This document shows, in pieces, positions 35,272 to 46,785 of a stretch of 64,000 nucleotides of DNA. Position numbers and translations under genes: made by a program. Each line of letters begins with the position of its first letter. The first letter of the stretch is position 1. Under the pieces are notes generated by a model. That model saw only the letters and a program-made list of their open reading frames with translations, was not told the origin of the DNA and made no database searches. The stretch covers positions 38,383,470 through 38,447,469 of the forward strand of contig OX393578.1 of NCBI GenBank assembly GCA_947652605.1, read 5' to 3'. The DNA is from Elmis aenea. Lineage: Eukaryota; Arthropoda; Insecta; Coleoptera; Elmidae.

Positions 35272-36940
35272 AACCATAAAATTACCAAAAATGTCGAAGA
35301 CAACTAGATTTTTGGTAATGGCAATTGTCCTGCAATTATAAAAAAACGCAGTGTATACATTTGATGGGCATGTAAATATGTAAAACCTCCAATTGGGATT
35401 AAAATAGCTACAATTGAAGCAAAAAAAAATATAAAGGCCCTTGTAATTGATTAAATGTCCTTATGTCAGCGTCAAGATATATTCTTTTTTATTACTTCTT
35501 ATAGTAAATACATGCTGCATTGTGTTTTGTTTGTAATTGGAAGTTTTTTTTTTTAGTTGTAAGAAACAATTGTTTTCGTTTTGATATTTGAGTAGGATAA
35601 TGATAAAAATAATTTCTACTGTGAACATTTCACTCAACAAAATTTTTATTTCACTGTGAAACAAATTTTTTTTAAAGTGAAACCAATCTTTTTCTACCGT
35701 GAATGTAGTTTTTGTACTTAACATATTTTACTCTACATTTTGTTTTTTTTTTACTGTGCATTTTTTTAAACCTATTGTTTTGATATTTTTTACTACCTCT
35801 ATAAATCCTACCCTCAAAAAAGTCACTTAATTTGCCTCTGTGGGGAACGCTTTTGTATTTATGTTAAACAATTGTTTTCTGTCTAAACACTGTAAATGTA
35901 TCAAGTTAAAACCGGCAATTGTGCTTAAAGTATGAACAATATTTACTTCACCCAAACAAGCAGCAGAAAGTGTAAGAAATGGAAGGGAATTAAGCAGTCG
36001 ACAAGCTACCAGTCTGGCTTGAAGTTTATCCTGATAGATAGCGTCTCTATGCGGATCTACTAGAGAAATATACCGTAATAAAGGATATTAATAGTTCACC
36101 TTTTGGGCGGAATTTGGTCTTTATCATGCGACCAGCGTAAGAGTTCATTCTACTGCTCCTACGAATAAAAGATCCTTTTATTGTCCAAGTACACGTAGTA
36201 TACAAATAAATTTAAAAAACTAATAATAATACGGTTTTCGGGTAACTAGGTTTATGCTTTGATGGAAGCTTTGAACAGGATAAAGCTTCTAAATTTAAAA
36301 GCCAGCCACGGTACACGTAGCAAATCTTCTAAAGACAGATCAGTTTTAGCAGAGTAAACGTTTTAAAATCCAATAAAAAAGCAACAACTTCGTGAAAGAT
36401 CTGCGACAGTGACTATAAAGCGAACAAAATCAATCTGTGCTCGCTGAAATCGCAAATCGGATCAAGTAACTTGGTAAGCGGCTTTGCGTTCAATAATCTG
36501 TTAGCTGAAACTCTGTATTTACTATGCAATTAGATCTGATTACTTATTACAATTGAGCTTCCAGTCGTTTAGATCCATCGCGTCCAATTTTTAAGCGATG
36601 TTTTATTTGTAACGCGACTAAAATGTTTGTTATACATAGTCCTATCATACGTTTAACAAAAAGTACAAACTATTTATAATTACTAAGTACTTTTCACACT
36701 AGTATGCCTAGTTCCATTCCACACTTTGCCGTTTTTAACTGTCAAAATAAACTTTATTATGTGTTACCTTATACAACTGCGGAATGAAGTGGAGTGAAAT
36801 GGAATGACTTCGAGGGTTCGAGGGAAATATAAGCCAACATTTTGTAATCTTCAATAAGTAAAATTTTGACTATGGCGAATTACTTATTAACATATTAACA
36901 GCTAAAATACGACCCTTGAATATTCTTATCGCTTTCGCAC
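35272..36940. other. no gene seen
   Basis: After the start of the second decayed frame near 35290, the region is AT-rich without recognisable exons or terminal repeats. Confidence 0.35.
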
Positions 36941-37310
36941 TTAACCCTTTCAATACGACTTTTGGCCAATGGAGTAAATTTTGTGTCATGTATAAAAATG
37001 TGTTGATATGGCTTAAGAATATATGTATACAGTTTCATATTTTTAGCTTTTACTTTTTTTCATAGAAGAGCTTGGGACACAAATGTCCCCGCAGTATAGA
37101 TCGCTTGGGATAAATTCGTCCCAGCGATAACTCATAAAGACACACATGACCACACAAAAGTTGACTGAAAGGAGCCACATGTATTCCTGATACAAATTTA
37201 AGTGATTCACGTGTAGTGTGAGCTCAGAACTACTATAAAATCCCATCCCAGAGTATTATAAAGCGACATTACACAATGCAGAATTTTTTAAACATTCCTT
37301 GGGACGTATA

Positions 37311-38824
37311 CAGGGTGTCCCAGATAACATTTCCAGCATGGGGATCTCGCTTATTATAAGAGATACAGGTTTGTTTAAATGTGATGAATTGTTCCTTGGT
37401 ATGAGAGGAGCAACAATCAATTTTTAAAAGTACACAAATTCCTCGTGCTTCAGATGTTATAGCAAAAAATATGAATATTTCCAATTTCTTTTTTCTCTCA
37501 TAACTTTTTTGTCTTAATCATTAGAACAATTTTATTTGTACTTTCTTAAGGCACTTTTTAATGGAGAATGTAACTGTTATTTTAGATTATTTTTGACACC
37601 TACCATTTTCGAGATATTACCCCTAATTTCATTTTTTCTTATAAGCCGCGAAGTTGGCTATGGAATAGTTGAATGTGCTTTTTTTTCCTCTTTAAAATGA
37701 GATATTACTTGCTACATTTATTTTTATAAATAAGTCACAAAATCAAAAAAAATCATATTTTACCCAACACTTATCAAGTTATCTATGAAAATAAAAACAA
37801 AAAACAACTAATTAAATGTCAAATGACATTTACCGTTTGTCTGCGCTAAAATTTATTAGAATTTCACATTATTGTTGTGTAATTCGATAGTCTTTGTAGT
37901 AATTGTTATAATGATGGCAACATTTAAAAATAGCGATTAATTTGACATGTTGAGATGCTACATTCTTTGCCATAAAAACTGTGAAGAAGCTGAGCGAATA
38001 TAATAAGAGCTATATTCCGAGAAAAGGCAACGAAGGATGCGTAATAATTACAAAAATTTGGAAATAAATTTAAAAGTATATGGTTTTTTCGACAAACCAA
38101 CCAAAAATCCAAAACAAATCAACAATTAATTAGAATTATTTATTTTACACAGTTTATATTGTAAATAATGTGGCATTTCAACATATAAATTTTTAATTAG
38201 TTGTAAATGTGCCCATAATTATATGATAACAAATTTGCTACAAAGACTATCGAATTACACAACAATACTATAAAACTCTAATAAATGACACCGCAGACAA
38301 ATGGTAACTGTCATTTGACACATCATTAGTTATTTTTTCTTTTTATTTTCATAGATAGCTTGATAAGTGATAGGTAAAATACGATTTTTCTTGATTTTGT
38401 GACTTATTTAAAAAATACACATAGCAAGTAATATCTCATTTTAAAGAGGAAAAAAAAGCACATTCAACTATTCCATAGCCAACTTCGCGGCTCATAAGAA
38501 AAAATGAAGTTAGGGGTAATATCTCGAAAATGGTAGGTGTGAAAAATAATCTAAAATAACAGTCAAATTCTCCATTAAAAAGTGCCTTTAGAAAGTACAA
38601 ATAAAATTATTCTAATGATTAAGACAAAAAAGTTATGAGAGAAAAAAGAAATTGGACATTTTCATATTTTTTGCTATAACATCTGAAGCACGAGGAATTT
38701 TGTACTTTTAAAAATTGATTGTGGCTCCTCTCATACCAAGGAATAATTCATCTAATTTAAACAAACCTGTATCTCTTATAATAAGCGAGATCCCCATGCT
38801 GGAAATGTAATCTGGGACACCCTG
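37311..38824. mobile_element. palindromic TA element, family A copy 3 (1.5 kb)
   Basis: Perfect ends CAGGGTGTCCCAGAT and complement with TA duplicated at 37309-37310 and 38825-38826. Nearly the same sequence as copy 1 in opposite orientation, with arms of about 600 bp. Its mini-ORF is on the plus strand and broken. Confidence 0.85.
37911..38129 (+). pseudogene. broken DUF4817-like mini-ORF (family A)
   Basis: Begins ATGATGGCAACATTTAAAAA like the copy 1 frame. It then has GATTAA where copy 1 has a glutamate and lysine, giving a stop after nine codons. Downstream the words MLRCYIL, KNCEEAERI and EKRQRRM are still readable with further stops. The 3' half is nearly identical to copy 1. Confidence 0.65.
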
Positions 38825-38852
38825 TATATCCCCGCAGTATTGAAAGGGTTAA

Positions 38853-40767
38853 ATATAACAAGTTATAATAAGCCTATTAGTTTCCTAGTTCGAATTATTT
38901 GTAGGATATAGCTGTTACCATAATAGTTACCAAAATTCTGCTTTTTTTAGGGCTACTTATTTAAGTTAAATTCATCTGTGTTATTAGTTTCTTTACAGCA
39001 ATTTCCGTTTTACCGCTAGAGGCAAAAATTTTAATTTTCACGGTATTAAAAGTTTATCATAAATTTTTTAATTTAAAAAATTGAACAAAATCTTTTGAAG
39101 GTTCTTAATACTTATCTCTTAATAGAAAACGATAAAGGATGTAAAGTTTTTGTGCTGATCTTAAATTTTTATATATGAAGCGACCTTATAATTTTTTTAT
39201 GGATTTTACTGTAAGCTTCCCGCAAATTTCTATTTTTGTATTCATCGTTTTTCACTTTCTATAAACATGGATTAGATTATGACATATTGTTATGTTATGT
39301 GTGTCTGCTGAAACCACATGTTTTGCAGGGCTAACCTATTCAGCTCAGGTGCTAAAAAGTCCTGTATCATAAAATCATTACTCTATAACGGTCACCAATG
39401 ACAACAGGGTGGTCCACTTTTTTGTAGCAGGACTTTAACGGTCGATACAAAAACTCATTTTAACGCGAATACGAACTATAAAAATTCCAAAGAAGGGCAT
39501 ATGTTTAACCATCGGGGCCTAGGTAATTGTGGCGTTTCGAATCTAGGAACACAACTTAATTTTGCTATTATTTATTACTATTTTTACCCTAATTTAAACA
39601 ATTTTAAGAAAACAAGATTTGTGCACTACAATGTATTACTTTACTTTCGTAAAATAAACGTTTTCAGTGCTCAAAACTACTGTACATCGATAAACGTATT
39701 TGAGACAGATAATAAATACGGTAAACGGTAACAGTGGGATTCAAAGAACATGGCGGAAGTTTTAGACTGCACTGCTATCTCCATTGTTTATCGTAAACCC
39801 TTTCGATATTTAGTTTGCAATCCAGTTTATGTAAAAAAAAAAACGATTTTTCACTCCCTGCTTAAATATTACCTAGTAAAAATGGATTTCGGCGCGTCTA
39901 TCGTCAGTGGGGATGTTTTAGCGGAGACGGCGTTTCTTCCAGCGGTGTCTTGTTCAACGGAGACGTTTTAGCGGATAGGACCGTCCGTCGCGTCGTAGCG
40001 AAAGGGTCAAAGAAAAATTGCTCTAGCACGTATCGCACGTACGCGCAATGTTTTGCAAAAACCGACTTGTTAGAGGTCTCCCTATATGTTTCCGATCATA
40101 AATGGTTTCCGTCTGCTTAAATTAGATAACTAACCGTCTAAGCAGTATCGCATGTTGTTGAGCGTATTGACTTCGACATTGTCGTATTTCGACAATTGAC
40201 GCATTGTTTTCAAAATAAATACTTCTTACTATGACAGCGCGCTGTTGAGGAATGTAGCATTTTGAGTTGCTTTTTATTAATATTTTTATTAATATTTTTT
40301 TTTTTTTATTAATTTATTAAATCTATTTTAAATATTCCCATACAAATTATTTTGTAGGAGGGCACCAAATTATTTATTCCCGTAAACATTTAAATTCGGT
40401 GCTATATTATACAAAAAAATATTAATTTTAAATCAAACATTTTAAAGGCTACGTGCATATCATACATTATTTTATGATTTAAATAAGTCAACAAACCAAG
40501 AGTAAACACTCCCGTTGATTTGAAATTTAATTAAATCTCTAAACCAAATCAGATTTTTGCGTTTCTGTAAAAGCTTCATTACATTCCCTATTATGGCTTC
40601 AAGAGAAGCTGCTCTAGTTAACATCTCGCCGAACGATAGGATCGAATATAAAGCTCAGATCGGCAAATATAGAACACTCAATTTGATACATGCATTCATA
40701 GTTACTTAGATTAATGAAACGAACATTTTCTTTTTAATTCCCTGCGTAATTTATATCATTTTGCGCA
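38853..40767. other. no firm gene
   Basis: Mostly AT-rich. A CpG-rich patch at 39885-40000 repeats TTTTAGCGGA twice. A 38-codon frame at 40593-40709 (MASREAALVNISPNDRIEYK...) has higher GC than its flanks but no splice or homology support. Confidence 0.3.
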
Positions 40768-41470
40768 CCTAATTTATTTTTATTTATTTATTTAGTCATG
40801 AGTCCTTCTACTGTTAGGTGTAGGACTGTTGAGTTGTGTTGTGCTGATTTTTTTTCAAGTTTTTCTGTCTTGTGCTAGCCTTTTTATGTCTTTCCATTTG
40901 ATGTATTCTTATTTTGTCTTTCCTATCTCTATTTTTGTCATTGTTAATATCTCGTGCTTTGATTGCTATCTGTTTTTCCTTATTCTTGTCCGTTTTCGTG
41001 TTGGGTTCGTGCCATTTGTTCTGTAACTTGTTTTCCGACCTTAGTTTTTTGGGTCTGTTTTTTGCTCTAGCTTCTCTTTCTCTTTATTCCATAGCCAGAT
41101 GTTATCATTTACTATTAGTTTTTGGTAAGCTACTCTGACGTTCTTGCCTGTTTTTCTTTCTTTTTCTGCCTCTTCTCTGATTTTTCTTTGTATATCTCTT
41201 TCTTTTACTGTTAGGTCATTGTCTATGTAAACGTTTTGACCCTTTAATCTGCTCTTATTCTGCATTATCTTTATTTTGTCCTCCCATTTACTTATGGTTG
41301 CTATTGTCATGCTTTTTCCATATTTTTGACCCACCTCATACATCTGTTTGATATCTACTTTGACTCCCAAATTTTGATCTAGAAATTCTTCCATACCTGC
41401 TGTCCCGTTACTTTTATCAAATTTTGCTCCCTTTATCACAATGTTATATTTCTTTTCTTTAAAAACTAAG
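40768..41470 (-). pseudogene. non-LTR retrotransposon ORF1 with 3' tail
   Basis: On the minus strand, YNIVIKGAKF, then KWEDKIKIMQNKSRLKG, NVYIDNDLTVKERDIQRKI and VRVAYQKLIVND form the RRM-plus-C-terminal-domain ORF1 pattern of L1-like insect non-LTR elements. The first 132 codons (41439-41041) end at a frameshift near 41050. The neighbouring frame continues about 80 lysine-rich codons to a stop at 40814-40816. The tail (TAAATAAATAAATAAAAATAAA on the minus strand, ending about 40768) follows almost at once. The 5' end is truncated near 41470 and no ORF2 endonuclease or RT is present. Confidence 0.7.
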
Positions 41471-43342
41471 CTAATGTCCGTACAAAATTCGCATTTTACG
41501 CTTCCTTAATATTAAATAACATGATGCAATAATAATTTACATAATAATTTGTACGTTATGAAAATTCTTCCCCCATTCGCTTAGGAAATATAAATTTTTG
41601 AACAAAATTCTGCTAACACGATTGAAATTTTACAGCTTCTTATTAATAAGCTACCTTAACTTTCATGCTTTCCCTACAAGATCTCGTATAGAAACATATG
41701 TTTAATATTCAACAATTCTATAGTATAATATTTAAGAGCGGCACGATGAAATAAATTATTCCTTGATACAGCTTCTACATAGCCGATCCTTAATTAAAAT
41801 TTATCTGAGCGAATACTACATTTTATATAATATTCACTTAACAAAGGTTCCTTATATAAAATTTTCACTTTACCTTTCATTGTTCACCATCTCTAAATCT
41901 GTCAACTTGGAGGTGGTGCCTTAATGAAATGCCATAAAATGAGTTGCAAACTTCTTTTATTATCCGCCTTATTACTTCATCCTTCTGCCAGGTACAGGAA
42001 TGAGTTATTTTCACCACTTTATTAAACTTTCTCTTTTCTTTGCTTATCTTAATATCTTCATTGAAATATTTTGTATTACTAAATCCTGCGTGTATTTTAT
42101 TATTTGATTATGAAGTAAATTGACAGGTACCTATAGCAATTTTCGACTTTATATTCCGCGCTGAAAAGAATCGAATCTTTTGAAAATTTGTCACGGTTGA
42201 CTTCAACCTATCAAAACCAATTTATAATAAATCACTGCAACAAAATTATTATTAAAATGTTTCCCAAGGCAGCTGTATGGCACAAAATATTTAATAATAA
42301 ATATTAAGAAATATGATGTATAACGAAAAAATCATGTTTGTAATTGTATGTTTTTATATTTGTTTACATGCAATAAATCAACATCATAGGTTATCGTTTT
42401 TAACGTCTAATATAATTATTTTAATATGACATCTACAAATACTATAAAATTTTAGCAAAAATTTAGATTTATGAATTATTCGATTGTTATTGGTATGAAG
42501 ATCACAATAAGTAAATTATTGAATGTTTCGTTATCGACCATTCCTTTTAAAAATTGGAGAAAACGAGACAAGAAGTTTGCAGATTATGTAATAACCCTAA
42601 TTGACATATTATCAACAAATCTATCGTTAGCAGGACATTAACATTAATTTCAAAAATAAAACAGGTTTTAGCGTTTCTTGTATAGGTATGTGCAGATTTG
42701 TATATACCTACTCATGAAATTACCCCCTTCCTACGATCTTAGATAAAATCAAAACGGCGCGTTAAAACATTTTGAAATTGATAGGGCATGTTAAAATGTC
42801 TTATAAGTAATTTAAATGTATTGTATTGATATCTCACAATTACGTACTTTTTATTCAAGTTTAAAGTAGTTATTGTCAACAAAAAATTTCAAGTTGCTAA
42901 TATATTTTATTAAGAGTAATCAAAAGTGTCAGCGTGACCCAATATAGAATTTTCCCTCGAAGGAAATTATGATATTTTTAGACGCTTTAACAGAAGCACT
43001 TACTAAGCCCAGGAAATTACAGAGCTACCGTATGGCTCGAATATGTGCTAAAAAGCCTATTCAATTTAAATGTATTTTTTTACATTACTTTTTATCGATG
43101 CTTTCTTAAAACCGTTGATATTCTTTACTATCTCACCATTGAAACGGCGAGAGAAAAATGCCTTCATTTTATTTGCAATGTCTACTTTCTGTTTGTTTTA
43201 TAGCTATCAATGGTTTTACACATAGACCTGACTAATACGAAATCATAAGCAAATAGTTAATTACCATTATTTGTGGATAAACGAATTTTTGCAGACGTTC
43301 GTGTGCTCTTGTATCATCGCTAAACGTAGCATACATTTTTAC
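41471..43342. other. no gene seen
   Basis: AT-rich spacer of 1.9 kb without recognisable exons or element ends. Confidence 0.4.
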
Positions 43343-43627
43343 GGGGTGCGAAAAATTGCTCGAAAACAATTATTGGTCGAAAGAAAATTGCTCGAAAAAT
43401 AGTTCCTCGAATGGAAATTTTCTCGAAAGGAAAATTGCTCGAAATAATGAAAAAAATATTAAATTTATATAAATAAATAATAATTTAAAGTACTAGAAAT
43501 GTTGTTTAGGTACATTTGTTTACACTTAGAAAAATGTATTTAAATATATTTAGAAATACATGTACACCTACTTAATTTGTTGTTGAAATTTATAGTGTTT
43601 ATCTCAACAACAAATTTAGTAAGTGTA

Positions 43628-44840
43628 CAGGGTGGACCAAATTCGAATGTTTTACGGGGTATCTCGGTTACCGTAATAGATAGCGAAAATCTGATTTCGG
43701 TCTCTTGGGCTATTTTTTTGAGAAACAAACGCCTATGCAATCACATTTTTTCTATCGGATTCCATTTTGGCACTACAGACGAAAAATGAAATTTCATCAT
43801 TTTTGAAAATTTGCTGTAACTTCTTTATTTATTAAATTAGAACAAAATGTTATGGAGGTTTTTTATACAGATTTTTATGCTTAATTTAAAAACCAAAGTA
43901 ATTTTTTCTTAGGCTCCTTGACTTTCGAGATATGGAGTAAACTTAAATTTTTTTAAATGGAAACCCTAGTTGGCCATGACTTAATGTGAAAGAGTATTTT
44001 TTTAGCTTTTCAAAAATATATAGTTTTATATATTTGTTGCAAAAAATAGCCAAGATATGGCCAATTTTGTAAAAATTCGAGCATCAAAGTTTGCCATGAT
44101 TTCGTAAACAAGTGATGTTTGCAATTATTAAACAGCTAAACGTCATTGCCATGTAAATTCTGCAGCAACCGCTACGTTTTTATCACTTACAAAGTAATAT
44201 TCTAACATATTAAACTTTTCAAAAAGTTCAAATTTAGCCATGTTCACAATACCCCAATAAACACTTATAAAATACAAAATAATTCACGGATTTGCTTAAA
44301 AGTTAAAAAAGTTACTTCGAAATGACGTCAAGTTGTTTAATAATTGCAAACATCACTTGTTTACGAAATCATGGCAAACTTTGATGCTCGAATTTTTACA
44401 AAATTGGCCATACCTTGGCTATTTTTTGCAACAAATATATAAAACTATATATTTTTGAAAAGCTAAAAAAATACTCTTTCACATTAAGTTAAGGCCAATT
44501 AGGGTTTCCATTTAAAAAAATTTAAGTTTACTCCATATCTCGAAAGTCAAGGAGGCTAAGAAAAAATTACTTTTGTTTTTAAATTAAGTATAAAAATCTG
44601 TATAAAACACCTTAATAACATTTTGTTCTAATTTAATAAATAAAGAAGTAACAGCAAATTTTCAAAAATGATGAAATTTCATTTTCCGTCTGTAGTGCCA
44701 AAATGGAATCCGATAGAAAAAATGTGATTGCATAGGCGTTATTTTCTCAAAAAAATAGCCCAAGAGACCGAAATCAGATTTTTGCTATCTATGATGGTAA
44801 CCGAGATACCCCGTAAAACATTAGAATTTGGTCCACCCTG
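43628..44840. mobile_element. palindromic TA element, family D (1.2 kb)
   Basis: Ends CAGGGTGGACCAAATTCGAA and complement, TA at 43626-43627 and 44841-44842, inserted near the centre of the foldback. Arms of about 510 bp contain ACGGGGTATCTCGGTTACC and, innermost, AACAAGTGATGTTTGCAAT. The 190-bp loop carries a short DUF4817-like frame on the minus strand. Confidence 0.8.
44143..44241 (-). pseudogene. truncated DUF4817-like mini-ORF (family D)
   Basis: A 32-codon frame in the loop, MAKFELFEKFNML followed by EYYFVSDKNVAVAAEF, ends in TGA exactly where the palindromic arm begins. Spacing of EKF..ML..YY.....N.A.A matches the first half of the mini-ORFs of families A-C; the Y..R/E.P.R second half is lost. 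Too short for a complete helix-turn-helix, so I treat it as a remnant. It shows that family D had the same ancestral cargo. Confidence 0.5.
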
Positions 44841-45032
44841 TACATGTATTTGTAATTTTTCTAAGTGTAGGTAAACAAATGTAAACAATTTTTCTAGTAC
44901 ATTGATTTATTTTGTTTTTATTTATAATTTTTTCATTATTGCGAGCAATTTTCCTTTCGAGGAATTTTCCATTCGAGGAACTATTTTTCGAGCAATTGTA
45001 TTCAAGCAATTTTCTTTTAAGCAATTTTCGTC

Positions 45033-45539
45033 AAACCTTTTTTTACAGATGGCAACAAGTTTAAGGACTGATCATAACCAACTTCTTCATTTTTTATTAC
45101 CGTAAACAGTCTAAAACTCTTTTTAAAAAATACATCAGGTGGCGCCCCCAAAGGAAATTTAATATTAATTCAAAAACTTCTTTTGAAATCCTTTTATTAA
45201 ATGTTAAAAATATAAAAGTCGGTGAAAGTCAAAAATTAAGTAAATTCGTTGAATATTACCATAAATTGTGATACTTACCAATTATTGGACGTGATTTATA
45301 TTCGTCATTGTTGCTGGTTAAAATACGTATCTATCTTAAGCAAAATAACAATAAATTGTGAAGTTGGTAAAGCACGTTTTCATCTCAGGTAATATCCATA
45401 TGCGAAATTGATTGCTGTTGGTTATTTTTGCGAAATAGATATTTATTAATCAAATCCAAAGTTTTATAAACCAATTTAAAGATCAATTGGAACAGCTATA
45501 TAAGCAGTAGAGGGTAGAGGTAAAATTAAGTTGGCCATT
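45033..45539. other. no gene seen
   Basis: AT-rich spacer. A TATATAAG lies at 45497-45504 without an initiator at the right distance. Confidence 0.4.
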
Positions 45540-45830
45540 GGACTGGCATGGCCAACTTTATTCGTTTTCCGCTCTGCAACTAACGTAAGAACGACATTAA
45601 TCCAATAACATAACATACATTATAATAAATAATGTTTGTTCCAGCAGTGCATTTTATACTCATTTGCGTACTAATACATGAACGGGCTAACGCAAATGCT
45701 TCAAGTATTGACTGACTAATAAATAGATTGGCCGCTGCTGGAAAGCTTTAACGACAACTTCAACGATAGTTCTTTCCTTCGTCCATGTACTGTTTTTACC
45801 GTCCTCAAACTAGTTGATTTATCTGAAAAT
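45540..45830. mobile_element. TTGTTCCAGCA-type MITE, left portion
   Basis: GACTGGCATGGCCAACTTTA, then GTTTGTTCCAGCAGTGCATT at about 45634-45653, matches the left parts of the elements at 56947 and 16224. No matching right end directly follows; the rest is broken up by other insertions. Confidence 0.45.
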
Positions 45831-45948
45831 TTTCTTCACCTGTCAAATTTGCGTTTTCAACCGATCACTAATCTTAAATCTTCTAGATACTACCAATAGG
45901 AGCATTATTACACGGTAATAATTTTACATTCCCCTGTCACATGTTGAT

Positions 45949-46130
45949 CCTCCTGTCAAATTTACGTTTTCGACTAATAACAAACTCAGATTTCGTAGAA
46001 ACGACCAATAAACACAATCATACATACACTGATAATATCCTTTTCGCAATTAACAGATTTTCTTTCGTTTATTGGTCGTTACTAAAAATTCTGAGTTTGT
46101 GATTGGTCGAAAATATAAATTTGGAGAGGT
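45949..46130. mobile_element. short palindromic MITE
   Basis: The left arm CCTGTCAAATTTACGTTTTC...ACGACCAATAAAC and right arm GTTTATTGGTCGTTAC... to AAATTTGGAGAGGT are reverse complements around a 30-50 bp loop. A second, diverged left arm lies just upstream at about 45838-45900. Target duplication is unclear. Confidence 0.5.
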
Positions 46131-46219
46131 AATTAAATATTTTGGTCTTGATAATTTTTTGACGAATTTCGATGACCGGTAGCGTTACTTTAATATAGAT
46201 TAATAAATAATTTTTTACC

Positions 46220-46545
46220 ACGTCACATGACTAAAAATTTAATACAAAACTGTAACATTCACGAATACCAGACCAGGAACAAAGACGACTTTAGACTACC
46301 AAAACTAACGAAAACAAATACACAGAACGCCTTGTACTACAAAGGGCTCAAGATTTTTAATGAATTACCTGTGGAAATTAAACAAACAACTTCCATATCA
46401 AATTTTAAAAAACTATGTTTCGAATATGTGAAAAATAATGTTAAGATTTAATAGTTAAGAAAATATGTTCAAATAAATATAAGCAGCATTAAGATAATGT
46501 AAAATTAGCTAACAGCTAAATAAAGATTTCTTATTATTATTAAAC
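46220..46545 (+). mobile_element. 5'-truncated non-LTR retrotransposon 3' end
   Basis: Contains the C-terminal coding end (46227-46451), a short 3' UTR and a 3' tail of TTATTATTATTA at about 46530-46542. Severe 5' truncation and a simple-repeat tail are typical of target-primed integration. Confidence 0.65.
46227..46451 (+). pseudogene. non-LTR retrotransposon RT protein, C-terminal end
   Basis: The 74-residue frame reads HEYQTRNKDDFRLPKLTKT, then ALYYKGLKIFNELPVEIK and SISNFKKLCFEYV. This order (R.K...RLP......Q....Y.G...FN.LP..I....S...FK) is the signature of the extreme C-terminus of insect non-LTR reverse transcriptase proteins, after the catalytic domain. The RT and endonuclease domains are absent because of 5' truncation. 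The apparent start codon is accidental. Confidence 0.7.
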
Positions 46546-46785
46546 CACACCCCTGACCGACCACTCTGGCAGTACTTGTAAAATTTGACATAACATACAT
46601 TTAATTTGACAGGTAGGTTAGGTGAAGGAAATTTTCTGACAAAATATAACTCGTGCATTGCAAATAATCTATAATTTTTGACAAACCTTCACTCATGCAA
46701 GTTGAAACAGTTATTTTCAGCTCAACATGCATTCGGGCATATTTACCAAAAATTATTGATAATTTTTAGTGCACTTGTTATATTT

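Larger units (their letters stand above)
36945..38848. mobile_element. piggyBac-like TTAA element holding family A copy 3
   Basis: Starts CCCTTTCAATACG right after TTAA (36941-36944) and ends GTATTGAAAGGG right before TTAA (38849-38852). TTAA duplication and CCCTT ends are the piggyBac signature. The interior has GGGACACAAATGTCCCCGCAG and related palindromic words near 37075-37130. The family A element at 37311-38824 lies inside it. Without it the element is about 390 bp and noncoding. Confidence 0.7.
43343..45032. mobile_element. foldback element with CTCGAAAA-unit arms
   Basis: The left arm opens GGGGTGCGAAAAATTGCTCG. Degenerate units (TTGCTCGAAAA, TCCTCGAATGGA) fill 43350-43445, and an AT-rich inner part ends at 43625. 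The right arm (44843-45032) is its inverted copy (TTCCATTCGAGGAACTATTT, TTTTCGAGCAATT). Palindromic element family D sits at the centre. A half copy lies at 32424. No protein is encoded by the foldback itself. Confidence 0.7.

Noticed and set aside
40593..40709. 38-codon frame MASREAALVNISPNDRIEYK...
   Set aside because: Coding-like composition but no splice signals, homology or second exon that I can support.
41041..41439. The 132-codon minus-strand frame as a host gene
   Set aside because: Its motifs are those of non-LTR ORF1 proteins, and a simple-repeat 3' tail follows on the same strand.
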